This document shows positions 54,307 through 64,000 of a stretch of 64,000 bases of DNA, piece after piece. The DNA is taken from the NCBI GenBank assembly GCA_019096155.1, contig JAHCVI010000004.1, positions 124,001 to 188,000 on the forward strand. Reading direction: 5' to 3'. The notes beneath the pieces are model-generated. The model saw only the letters and a list, made by a program, of their open reading frames with translations. It ran no database searches and was not told where the DNA came from. Source of the stretch: Staphylotrichum longicolle (taxonomy: Eukaryota; Ascomycota; Sordariomycetes; Sordariales; Chaetomiaceae). The translations under genes and the position numbers were made by a program. The first letter of the stretch is position 1. Each line of letters starts with the position of its first letter.

Positions 54307-55575
54307 ATGTCGCGCTTCGTTCAGATCATCGCTGGCATTGCACTGGCGCCAGGTGCCCTGGGCGCCACGTTGATTGCTTCCCACTTCGCGGGGGGTATTT
54401 ACACGCTCTCCCTGGCGGGCACAAATACCAGTGGAACGCTCTCTATCACGTCCCAGACCAATGGATGCGGCACCACGCCGGGCTGGATCGAGCTGTACGC
54501 CGACTCCCGCAAGCTGTACTGCTTCGATGAGTCCTGGACTGGCAGCGGCGTCATTGCCGAGTATAGCGTTGCAAACGACGGCAAGCTCTCCTTGACCGGG
54601 CAGGCAAAAACGACCGGCAATAGCGTCCACGGTCTGCTGTATGGCGGAGCAGATGGTCGAAGCTTTGTGGCGACTGTCGAGTAGTAAGTTTGCCGGCCAT
54701 GGGCGGGACTTGGATGTATACTGACCGCGCACAGCACACCTTCGACCGTCACCACGTACAAGATGCCGCTCTCTGGCAGCAGCGTCCTACAGCTGCAAAA
54801 GTTCACCATGGCGCAGAAGGGCCCCAACTCCAGGCAGGATGTGCCTCACCCGCACGAGGTGCATCTCGACCCCACCGGCAAGTTTATCATCACGCCGGAT
54901 CTCGGCGCCGACCTGGTCCGCGTCTTCAAGATCGACGCCAGCAGCGGCAAGCTTACGGCATGCTCCGAGGCCAAGGCCGACGCCGGCGACGGCCCCCGCC
55001 ACATCAAGTTCTGGAAGTCGGCCGCCGGCGTGCAAAAGGCCTACACGCTCAACGAGCTCGGCAACTCGGTGTCCGCGTGGGACGTGTCCTACCCGAGCGA
55101 CGAGTCAGGCTGCCTGACGTTCAAGAAGACGCAGACCTTGTCGACGTATGCCCCTGGCAAGAAGGGCGGGCCGACCACCAAGGCCGCCGAGGTTCGTGTC
55201 GTCGGCAACTTCCTGTACGCGACCAACCGCGCCGACCAGACGTTCGGCTCGCAGCAGGATTCCATTGCCACGTACACCATTGACGCGACTACGGGCGCCA
55301 TCACCTGGCTCGAGGCGGCCAACTCGTACTCGTACTACCCGCGGACGTTCCAATTCAACAAGGACGGCACTCTCGTGGCGGTCGGCGGGCAGACGTCGTC
55401 GAACGTGGCCATCATTGCGCGTGACCCGGCAACCGGCAAGCTGGGCAAGCTGGTGGCAAACATTCAGGTTGGCCAGAAGGGCCGGGCTGGAGAGGAGGAC
55501 GGGCTGAGCGGCGTTGTTTGGGTTGAGGACCAGGCCGTGGCCGGTGGCGGACACTCCCCATCCTGCCACTCCTAA
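54307..55575 (+). CDS. Secreted beta-propeller lactonase-type protein (6-phosphogluconolactonase-like)
   Basis: Exons 54307..54683 and 54735..55575 give 405 residues. The intron (GTAAGT..CACAG) splits the Tyr codon in VEYTPSTVTTY. A signal peptide covers about residues 1-19 (MSRFVQIIAGIALAPGALG). The rest is a seven-bladed propeller of the lactonase family (PF10282), as in bacterial 6-phosphogluconolactonase YbhE and muconate-cycle cyclases: RQDVPHPHEVHLDPTGKFIITPDLGADLVRVFKI, GDGPRHIKFW, AYTLNELGNSVSAWDV and YYPRTFQFNKDGTLVAVGGQTSSNVAI. Secreted members are widespread in fungi and have no proven substrate. The C-terminus ends HSPSCHS. A TATA box is at 54235. Confidence 0.9.
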
Positions 55576-56023
55576 GTTTGTAACTCAAAAACGGCAGAGT
55601 TCAAAATTATGGTTGATGAGACATCTTGCCAAGTTTTAACTCCATCCGAATAATCTCCCGCGACCGCTTTGTAACACCTCTGTGACACTGAGACTTGCAC
55701 GAGCAGTCTGTTATCACGTGTGGTATGTGTTATGCGACTCCAAAGACCTGATCAAGAATAAAGGCAAGTCTTTACTAAAGACATTTTATGACGATGTCCG
55801 CCTCAACGTTAAAAAGATTGAGAATCTCCTGGTTGTCATGATAGAAAGAATCATGGCCCATGCAGATGGAGCAACTCACAGAGATGAGGCAATTCCAACT
55901 CGAGCCCGAAGATACGCAGCACCGCGTCACCAATTTAGTCTATATTTAACGCAGTAACCAGCCATCTGTCGTCTATCAGTACCTAGCTTCTAAGAGAGTT
56001 GACCAGGGGTCCGGCAGGATCCG
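55576..56023. other. Intergenic between convergent genes (0.45 kb)
   Basis: 3' flanks of the lactonase-type and RTA1-like genes. A 91-residue frame at 55682 has no recognisable features. Confidence 0.5.
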
Positions 56024-57187
56024 TCAAGCGTGATAGTCGGCATCTTCGCTGCCACTTCGCTCCGCCTTTTGCTCCGCCTTCGCCCGTTTCTTGGCCTCCT
56101 TCTTTTCCTGTTTCTGAGCCTTCTTCTCCTCCTTTAGTGCCTTCTTCTCCTTTCTCGACAAGCGGGGAAACTCGCTCTCGGGGCCGATGAGATAGCGTCC
56201 CGGATGGAGGACCGCGAGGATCAAGAGCGCAACCATCATGGGGAAGCAGTCGAGTGCGTACGAGTATTCTTCGTGAAAAGGGACCGGGTTGTCGGGGGTG
56301 ATGCCACCAGCAAACTCGGCGATTCTGAATATGATGCGAACCTAGACAGTTAGCCGTGAGTCACAAAGAAAGGGAGATGGGAACTCACAGTGATGCAAAG
56401 CAAAACGCCGTAGAGTCCATACAGCAGCGGCCTCCAGTTCGGCTTCCCATCAAACCGGTCGTCCCGTGCGCATCGCCTCTGGAATGCCACCATGAGACCG
56501 AGGAACAAGACGATAAAGACCTGTTGCAGAGCCATGCCGCCCAAGTAGATGTTCAGCCCGGTCCGGATAATCGTGGCGCCCGCATCGGGACTGGCCATGA
56601 TGCCACCGGCGCCCTGGACAATGAAGCTGACTATATCAGCAAGGACGAACCACCGGGCGATCACGGCTGCCCTGAAACCCGCGACCTTGCCCTCCGGGTG
56701 CCAGTACAGGACCATCCGCGCAAACGTCATGTACACAAAGGCGTTGATCCACAGGGGCGCGAGCAGAAACAGGATCTGCCAGGCCGTCGCATAGCCGATT
56801 TGCTGCTGGTCCCTGGAGCCGACCGAGTGGATGATAAAAGCAAGCGTCTCCCAGAGACCTCCCATGATGAGGACCCAGGCGTATCGCTGGTCATGTCAGT
56901 GAGAAGTGAGAGAGCGGTTGGGCTTTGGAGAGCCGATTTACCTTTTTGAACACGATGGCCTCAAAAATATGCGCCCCAGTCAGGATGCCAAAGATCACGG
57001 CCACGGCCACAGCGGGAGCAAACTGCGGGTCGTAGTTGTAGTAGGCATTGCAAGCCGAGATGTCGACGTGCCCGTTGGGGCCGGGGGTCTGATGGACGCA
57101 GTCTCTGTTCTCGTCACCGTGCCAGTCGTCGCCGTCGTCCCGGCGAGCGAGGCGGGTAGCCGTCACGGCGAGAGTGTGGAGGAGCAT
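56024..57187 (-). CDS. RTA1-like seven-helix membrane protein
   Basis: Minus-strand exons 57187..56942, 56886..56389 and 56341..56024 give 353 residues; both introns (57 and 47 nt region) have GTAAAT and GTGAGT donors and preserve phase. The N-terminus is extracellular with Cys residues (DCVHQTPGPNGHVDISACNAYYNYDP). The RTA1 family (PF04479) pattern is evident: FAPAVAVAVIFGILTGAHIFEAI, AWVLIMGGLWETLAFIIHSVG, WQILFLLAPLWINAFVYMTFARMV, WFVLADIVSFIVQGAGG, GGMALQQVFIVLFLGLMVAF and VRIIFRIAEFAGG. The cytosolic tail is extremely Lys/Glu-rich (KEKKALKEEKKAQKQEKKEAKK). Members are linked in yeast to 7-aminocholesterol resistance and lipid translocation. It lies upstream of the MetRS/HisC block. Confidence 0.92.
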
Positions 57188-58753
57188 TGGATGTGTGGCG
57201 GTTGAGCTAAGGGGGGTGATGATGTTGAGGCTTCACGGAACGAAGACATCGTGGGCGAGGCGTCTAATATACTTTCCAGAGACGAGGCGAGTAAACATCA
57301 TGAAGTGTGCAAAGTGGTCGACGCTGAGATCGTGGGAATGGGGTCTTTTTCGAAGAACTCGGGACAACGCAAGCAACGGGGCCCAGCCAACCCTGCCCCA
57401 GCCACAGCCTTCCCGCCGTGGGATTTGAGCTGACACGGTGCTGGGCATGGCGACCTGAACTTGAAGGCAGAATCCAGGACCCAACCATTTGCAGATGTGG
57501 GCCATGCAACAACACGAAGGATTCGACGGCAAAATCCAGCCAACCATGTTGCGTTTTGGCAGCGCTGTGCCCCAATGCCAACGCAATGTCCACGCAAGCC
57601 GATACGGTCAACCAGCTGGCAGCGCTTTCTTGTGCCAGTCCCTTGTACGGCCCGACATACGCCAAGAGGGTCTTGACCGTCCTCACCTTGGATGGGTCCC
57701 TTGGGGGCCAAAAAGGATTCATGATGCTTCATCACAGTCAACGTCGCCGTGGAACGCCTCACCCGGTCAGCAATCACAAGTCCTCTACAGATGGGCGCAG
57801 CAGTTGTCGTTTCAGACCCCAATACCGTCTATCTCTCTTCAGTCGACAACAACGTTGGTATTAGATTGGGGGCCAAAAATCACCCTGGTGGCTGAAAGCA
57901 GCCCCCTGTTGAAGGGGGCGATGGCGATTCGCCCAAGCCCACCAAATGTTCAAGTGAAGGCGCAAGGTTGAAGTTAAGGTATTAAGTAGAGCATTTTGAC
58001 GTCTTAGAGATGTTAATTACTGAGAAATCCCAAAGGCTAAGACTCATAGTATGTCCTCCCGGCGCCGAGAACATGAACAGACAAAGTCAAACGGGGACAG
58101 TTTGCATGCCGTTTGGTTAAGTGTGTTAGCCGCGAGTGCCCGGAGAAGGAAACAAACAGCCCTCATGCCCCTGCCCTGTTATAATTAACACGAACTGCGC
58201 TGTGCCGTTTCTGCGAGTCGGAAACAACGTGATACTCAGCTGGCCTTCGTGAAGGGTCCGAGACGTCAAACGGCGCACAGAGGCCTACCATGAGCCGCCA
58301 TTGACCGTTGGGTGAGCGAGTATCACTTTACAAGAATTGCAGACCCTGTGACTCAATTTTGCGAATCCCATTTTATGAACTAGATCTGGGAGTAAGCTGG
58401 TTCTCGAGAAGTAGGTTGAGAATTGAGAACCTTGGCTTGGGTGTCGCAGTCAAACACAGAATCGTTGAATTAATCATGGCATTGTGATCCTGTCCTATTC
58501 GAAGGCAACTTGGTTGAAAATGCAGGGACCCGTCAAATGAGAAGAGTGACACACTGAACATGCAGGCGGGCGTCTTGCGCCCGACATGCTGGAGGCAACC
58601 AATTGGAGCGGTGCCCGTGTTTGAGGCGAGGTGCGCGCCCGGTTTGAGTCACTGATCTCAGCCTTCTCAGGTATATATCTTGCATCGTGCCGTTTTCCGG
58701 CATCTACCTATGTCGACCAGTTTAGAATTTACCGCTTTAACGCCGCCGACATT
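57188..58753. other. Intergenic (1.57 kb), divergent promoter region
   Basis: Between the RTA1-like gene (minus) and the MetRS gene (plus). Several low-quality frames. A TATA element lies at 58672. Confidence 0.5.
58672..58678 (+). promoter_or_regulatory. TATA-like element of the MetRS gene
   Basis: TATATAT about 76 bases upstream of the ATG at 58754. A strong TATA is unusual for a housekeeping tRNA synthetase. Confidence 0.45.
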
Positions 58754-60520
58754 ATGAAGACTGGTATCATACTCCCGCGAAGGGGGCAACGCAACGTGTT
58801 AGTGACCAGCGCCCTGCCCTATGTCAACAATGTTCCGCACCTCGGCAACATCATCGGATCAGTGCTGTCAGCCGATGTGTTTGCGAGATACTGCAGGGCC
58901 CGTGGCCTGAACACTTTATACGTGGGAGGTAGGGTGAACGCCTGCTGGTAATGTCCTCGACAGTGATGCTGACGAGGCGTGTCTTGCGTAATTATCTTAG
59001 GCACCGACGAGTACGGAACCTCAACTGAGATCAGGGCGCTCAAGGAGAAGTGCACCCCCCAGGAGCTCTGCAACAGGTTCCACGCCATTCACTCTCAAGT
59101 GTACAAGTGGTTCAATATTAGTTTCGACGTGTTCGGGCGCACCACGACTCGGCAGCAGACAGAGATCACGCAGGACATCTTCCTGAAGCTCAACTCGCGT
59201 GATCTACTCCGTGAGGAGACGACTATGCAGCTCTTCTGCAACGAACACCACTCCTTTCTAGCGGACCGCTTGGTGGAAGGCAAATGCCCCCTTTGCAATT
59301 ATCCCGACGCTCGCGGTGACCAATGCGACCGGTGTGGCAAGCTCCTCGACCCGCTCGAGCTCATCCAGCCGCGCTGTAAAGTTGATGGCTCGACACCGAC
59401 CACTAAAGACACGAAGCATGTCTTCTTAGCACTCGACAAGTTGCAGCCCGAGGTTGAGACGCTGTTCCACAACGTCTCCGCCGGGTGGCCCAGCACCGCC
59501 AAGTCCATCACGGCCGCCTGGCTGAGGGAAGGCTTGAAAAAACGCAGCATCACCCGGGACATACGGTGGGGAACCCAAGTGCCGCTGACAGGGTACGAGA
59601 ACAAGGCCATTTACCCGTGGTTCGATGCGTGCATCGGATATGCGTCCATCACGGCCGGGTACACAGAGCGCTGGGAGGAGTGGTGGCGGGACCCCGACGT
59701 GCAGTTATACCAGTTTGTCGGCAAGGATAATGTCGTCTTCCACTCGGTCATCTTCCCGGCCACCCAGATCGGGACGGGCGATGTGTGGACCAGGCTGCAC
59801 CACTTATCCGCCACGGACTATCTTATGTCTGAGGGCGGCAAGTTCTCCAAGGGACGGGGCGTCGGCGTGTTTGGCGATTCTGTGCAACAGACGGGCGTTC
59901 CCGCTGATGTCTGGCGGTTCTACCTTCTCTCGTGCCGCCCCGAGACGGGCGACAGCGAGTTCACCTGGGACGGCCTGATCCAGGCCAACAACAACATCCT
60001 CCTCAAGAATATTGGCAACTTTGTGAGCCGCGTGCTGAGGTTTCTGGCAAAGCATTACCACAGCGTGCCAGAGTGGACGGGCGGTTCGGGGCTGAAGAGC
60101 GAAGTCAACGGGCTGCTCATGCAGTACATCAGCGAATTGGACGCCGTGAAGCTCCGCGCCGGGCAGCTTACTGCCCTCCGCGTGTCTCAGTGCGGCAATG
60201 CTTTCCTGCAGTCAAACAAGCTGGATAGCAAGCTGTTCGCTGGAGACCCAGCGAGATGTGCCGCCGTGGTTGGCCTGGCGGTCAACTTGGTCCACTTGTT
60301 GGCTGCGCTTCTTGCTCCGTACCTCCCTGACACCGCAGCGGCTATCAATTCGCAGCTTCATATCGGCCCGCTGTCTATTCCGGGTCGCTGGGATGCCGAC
60401 TCAATCAATCCCGGTCACGAGATTGGAGCGCCTGAGCACCTGTTTAGGCACATTGATCCGGCAAAGGCAAAAGAGTGGCGTCAGGCGTTTGGCAGTGGGC
60501 AGGGGTCCTCGGAAGTTTGA
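58754..60520 (+). CDS. Methionyl-tRNA synthetase (cytosolic-type, divergent)
   Basis: Exons 58754..58928 and 59001..60520 give 564 residues. The intron (GTAGGG..CTTAG) splits Gly59. The class I catalytic domain starts at residue 1, with no N-terminal GST-like extension. HIGH-equivalent HLGN is at 29-32, GTDEYGT follows, and the zinc insert CPLCNYPDARGDQCDRCG is at 154-171 (Cys at 154, 157, 167 and 170 bind Zn). The KMSKS-equivalent is KFSKG at 339-343, where the cytosolic fungal enzymes have KFSKS. Other changes at conserved places are KAIYPWFDAC (264) and GKDNVVFHS (304). The anticodon-binding helical domain follows through about residue 520, so the protein is otherwise complete. It charges tRNA with Met if active. 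The protein may be a second, divergent copy of MetRS. Confidence 0.93.
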
Positions 60521-61007
60521 CAAAGGTGGCCAGGTGATGGTGGGAATTCTCGGAATAAAGCAGCAATTGAACGAATGCGAACATGGCTGGCAAATTTCCA
60601 AGTTGATGGAGGTCTAAGTGGCGGCCTTCACCCGGATGGTGTGATGACGGCCGATGGCTGTGGGAACTGATTGATTGGTGCGACCGCAATGGAAGAGGTG
60701 GTTGAGAATGAGAACTCTAGTTAGAGAGGAGACTCCTTCATCAGCAAAGTATTTGTTCATACCTATCTTGAGTTTGAGAAGCAAGCGTGGGAAGGAACAC
60801 GCAGTTGCGATTTACCAACCCCCGACTCGAATCCCCAACACCAAGTGCAGTTTGGTGGCGTAGCTAAAAGTAAGACGATGGGTTGGGGACGTAGCTGATG
60901 GAAACGGCAATTCAAGTGGCATACATAAAAGGAATGTACATGTAGTCTATCAATGACAGCCACAGTTGTAGTCGTTGTTCAAGAACACAGAGTTCGTCCG
61001 AAGATGC
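60521..61007. other. Intergenic between convergent genes (0.49 kb)
   Basis: 3' flanks of the MetRS and HisC-like genes; AATAAA at 60554. Confidence 0.5.
60554..60559 (+). terminator. Polyadenylation signal (AATAAA) of the MetRS gene
   Basis: Perfect AATAAA about 34 bases past the stop codon. Confidence 0.5.
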
Positions 61008-62419
61008 CTACAGTTTCAACCTGGACGGATTCACCCGCGAGCCAAAAAGAAGCTGCTGCATCAAGAGGGACACTTGTTTCACAAGCCTCTGGTTTTCTGC
61101 GGCGGTGCCAACAGTCACACGAATGCAGCCTTTGCAGCCATGCTCTAGCCCCTTGAACCTCACCAAGATGCCCGCCGACGCTCTCAGCAATGCAACTAAC
61201 GCCGCCGCTGTTGCATTGCACGGAGTGTCACAGGCCTCACCCGAGGTCGTTCCGCAAACCTCGAACAGTACAAAGTTGGCATCTAATCCACCTCTCACCC
61301 GGATGCCTTGGATTCTCCCCAGTTCACGGGCCAGCCGCGACCTCTCCTCGAAGATGGACATGAGTTTTGCGTCCAAGATCGCCAGACTTGGCTTTGTGAG
61401 TGCAGCTTTTGCGAGCGCAATGGAAGGTCCGCTGATCGCATACGGCTTCCTCACATTGTTCAAGATGGCCGAGAGATGGGCGCAGGCTACAGCAAACCCA
61501 ACTCGGATACTGGCCAACCCAAACGCCTTGGAGAGCGTCTGAAGGACAACCAGCCTGGGGTATTGGTTGACAAGCCTGACGGCGGAGGGTGACCTCGGAG
61601 AGAAGTCAATGTATGCTTCATCTACCACAAGAATTCCACGCCAACCAGGGTTGTCGAGAACAGCCTTGATGTCCTCGAAGGAGATTGCGTGTCCAGTTGG
61701 GTTTCCAGGGGTGCAGACGAAGCAGATCTTGATGTTCGGATCCGAACAGAGCGCCTGTTGAAGCGCCGTCAAGCGAAGCTGGAAGTTGTTCTGGGTGTTC
61801 AGGGGGATACTGATCGTTTCCACGTCGTTGATCGTGGCGGTCGTTTGGTACATGTGGTAGACTGGCGGGCAAATCACGATCTGGTCATGTCCTGGGCGGC
61901 ACAGACTCCGAACCAGGAGGTCGATGATGTCGTCAAGGCCGGTGGAACAGCACAGGTTGGCGGGGGTGAGCGCAGCTCCATCGCGTACGTTGCGAAAGTC
62001 GCAAAAGGCTTGTTTGAGTTCGATTTGGTGGCTGGTTTTGTCGGAGTTTAGTGTCCATCGAACACCGTGCAGAGTTAGGTAAGGGTTTGTGACTCACAGA
62101 TCGGGATACCTGCTCAATCCCTCGCACGACTCCTCTGGGACGTGGATGAGACCAATCTCGGAGAGCGTTGCACCCTGGCCGACCTCCAGACAGCTGCCCG
62201 ACGCAATCGAAGGGCCGAGTGCATTCTCATTGAGATCCGCCAACATCATCTCAGCAATATTCTCCCCGCCACTGAGACTGTGTTAGACCGTGGTTGGTTG
62301 GACAAGCAAATAGACCCATTTACTAACCTCCTTTCGGTCTGGAATTGCTCCAGGGATAGGATGTTTGCACGAACCAAGTGGACGCATTCGCAGTCACATA
62401 CTTCCGCCTGTGCATCCAT
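61008..62419 (-). CDS. Histidinol-phosphate aminotransferase-like PLP enzyme (divergent HisC)
   Basis: Minus-strand exons 62419..62328, 62277..62098 and 62031..61008 give 431 residues. The introns have GTTAGT and GTGAGT donors and keep phase, joining LSRYPDL to HQIELKQAF as in family members. It is a fold-type I aminotransferase: RANILSLEQF near the N-terminus, LADLNENALGP, LTPANLCCSTGLDDIIDLL, FVCTPGNPTG (Asn201), VVDEAYIDFS (Asp228), and TLSKAFGLASIRVG with the PLP-binding Lys259. HEHGC-like EHGCKGCIRVTVGT near the C-terminus matches HisC enzymes that bind phosphate-containing imidazolyl substrates. The normal reaction swaps imidazole-acetol phosphate and Glu for histidinol phosphate. Sequence is unusually divergent from the typical fungal His biosynthetic enzyme, so the true substrate may differ. 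Confidence 0.9.
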
Positions 62420-63283
62420 GGTCTGTTCTTGCGTCGGGGAGGCTTCCGAACCAACTTCTTTGAAATACTGGTTGAGAGGATAATGAGGGCTTTTGATGTT
62501 CAAGTTGACAAAGACGGTGTAAACGCCAGATTCTTGCACGAGAACATGTGGCTATCCGGAATCATGAGCATGTCAGTGCTCAATCTCAGCAGCTATTTAT
62601 GCGCTTTTGGGTCGTCTCATGAGAAAACCTCACCGCTTCGCAAACCGCCATCAATGTCCTTGCGCCGGTTTCGGCTTCACCTGTGTAGTAAGACGCTGTT
62701 TGCCTCTTTTCCAAACAGCGCCTCGCCGACCATAGCGTTCACTGGGGCCAACATCAACAAACCATATTGCGACCATCTTTCAGGCGGGTGATCACGAGTG
62801 GACAGAGGGCTCTGTTATTGGTAAGAGAGCGAGTTCATCCTGAAGCGAGCGAGCTCGGTGTCTCAGAGCCTCGTTGGGCCGCTTTAAGAGCTGCATTTCT
62901 GGGGGGACATGCTCATGCCTTGGCCGGATGTGGAAATGTTGAGATGCCAGCCCCCTTCCTCGTGACTTACAGCGCTCCAACACGTGGTGGAAATCGGAAA
63001 GCTGGGGCTTCAAATGCAAGGTCATGCGGGAAGAATGCCTCACACGAGATATCAGCAGCGCAGTGGATGATGGGCTGGTGAGTATTGAGAGAGAAGTAAG
63101 TGGGGGGGTTGCCTAAGCGAGTGGGGGTCCTTGGAATGCTGGCTTGTGGTTTGTTGTCTTTCTCACTCGACCCCTGGCAACTCAGGCATGCAAAGGGCGT
63201 TATAAGCCACGGACTTTGACGTATCAAGTCGAAGAATTCCCGTTGCCTGCAAAAATTGTCATTGCCTCTCCCGGTCTCCAAAA
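62420..63283. other. Divergent promoter region (0.86 kb)
   Basis: Between the HisC-like gene (minus) and the HAD phosphatase gene (plus). A TATA-like TATAAG is at 63201. No gene is supported. Confidence 0.5.
63201..63206 (+). promoter_or_regulatory. TATA-like element of the HAD phosphatase gene
   Basis: TATAAG about 78 bases upstream of the ATG at 63284. Confidence 0.4.
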
Positions 63284-64000
63284 ATGCCGTTTCCTGATTA
63301 CCTGACCAGCAAGCCTCGAATCATCTTCTTCACCGACTTCGATGGCACGGTCACGAGCGAGGACATGTTGGACTGGTTGGTATGGATGCAGTCTTCTGCT
63401 TGATTTCGGAGATATGCCAACCGGTGTCATGAAACAGGTAGCTAAAGAGGGCTACGGCCTCGAGAGGCTGCGGCAGAGCTCTCAAGCCGTCATGGACGGC
63501 ACAATGACCTACCGGTGCGTTCATGGTCACCCTGTTTTGCGAGGCTTGGTTATATTATTGGCTCTGACACTTTTGCCTAGTGAGGCAAGCCGTGAGCAGC
63601 TTGAAAGCATCCAGATTGGTTTTGAGAAGTGCATCGAAATGGCCATAGCACACGCCCAGCTTGACGAGGGCTTCTTGGCCTTTTACAAATGGGCCGTGTC
63701 AGCCAATGTGCCCATCGTCGTGCTCTCAGGCGGACTAGCTCCAATGATTGAAGCAACTTTGAAGCACTTTGTCGGCCACGAGACCGCGGAGATCGAGGTT
63801 GTGGCCAATAGCGTGGCGGTCAGGGAGGGATTCGCGTCGGTCAACCACGACGGGGGCGCCTGGAGGGTGCTGTTCCGGGATGACACCGTCTACGGAAACG
63901 ACAAGGCACAGGCCATCAAGCCTTATGCCGAGTACTGCGACAAGATGGACGAAGAGGATAGGCCGATTTTGCTGTTTGCTGGCGATGGAATAAGCGATCT
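63284..64000 (+). CDS. HAD-superfamily phosphatase, phosphoserine-phosphatase-like (3' end beyond window)
   Basis: Exons 63284..63379, 63438..63514 and 63581..>64000, partial at the window end. Introns are GTATGG..ACAG and GTGCGT..CTAG. The catalytic HAD motif I is FFTDFDGTVT at about residues 15-24 (nucleophile Asp18, acid/base Asp20). Motif II is IVVLSGG and motif IV begins at LLFAGDGISD, at the window edge. The cap insert resembles fungal pyrimidine/phosphoserine-type phosphatases (GYGLERLRQSSQAVMDGTMTYR). Such enzymes hydrolyse small phosphate esters. Its position beside a HisC-like aminotransferase raises the possibility that it acts on a phosphorylated amino alcohol, as histidinol phosphatase does. 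That is an inference from proximity. A full domain call needs the missing C-terminus. Confidence 0.88.

Noticed and set aside
55682..55957. 91-residue plus-strand frame after the lactonase gene
   Set aside because: No domain, no start context of note, and placed in the 3' flank between convergent genes.
60780..60870. Possible tRNA T-arm-like sequence
   Set aside because: The stretch GACTCGAATCC resembles a T-arm, but no acceptor, D and anticodon arms fit with it, and the flanking bases do not pair.

Overview
The window is nuclear DNA from a filamentous ascomycete, most likely a Sordariomycete. Coding regions are GC-rich, introns are short (about 45-160 nt) with GT..AG ends, and the gene families are typical of Pezizomycotina: a HET-domain protein, a Zn(II)2Cys6 regulator, RTA1-like and MARVEL membrane proteins, GH16-CBM1, fungal F-box proteins and an FTA2-like protein. 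I place 29 protein genes on both strands, most resolved to exon level from splice signals and frame continuity. I found no convincing tRNA, rRNA, CRISPR or transposon.

Layout. 0-10 kb: a membrane protein of unknown function, an HpcH/HpaI aldolase, a frameshifted FTA2-like gene and a HET-domain gene. 10-27 kb: a secreted GH16 glucanase with a C-terminal CBM1, an F-box protein with an acidic tail, ASCH and LITAF proteins, two small conserved proteins (one secreted), a kinase-like protein and a Nudix/IF-2B fusion carrying one frameshift. 26-41 kb: a Zn2Cys6 regulator, a type II membrane glycosyltransferase, a secreted seven-bladed lectin-like propeller, a metallo-beta-lactamase-fold protein lacking several metal ligands, an F-box protein and a membrane-anchored PAN/apple protein. 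43-57 kb: an MFS sugar transporter, a DUF4188 protein, a 2EXR/F-box-like protein, a frameshifted GMC oxidoreductase, a MARVEL protein, a decayed aminoglycoside-phosphotransferase-like gene, a secreted lactonase-type propeller and an RTA1-like protein. 58-64 kb: a divergent methionyl-tRNA synthetase, a divergent histidinol-phosphate aminotransferase and a HAD phosphatase that runs off the window end.

The most intriguing block is the last 6 kb. A MetRS with changes at conserved active-site positions (including KFSKG in place of KFSKS) sits next to a HisC-like aminotransferase and a phosphoserine-phosphatase-like HAD enzyme, with RTA1-like and lactonase genes upstream. One reading is the edge of a biosynthetic cluster with a resistant target enzyme. 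This is inference, and the cluster would extend past the window. Four genes are broken by single-base frameshifts: FTA2-like, Nudix/IF-2B, GMC and APH-like. The APH-like gene also has an internal stop. The window therefore records either active gene decay or residual assembly errors, and reads would separate the two.
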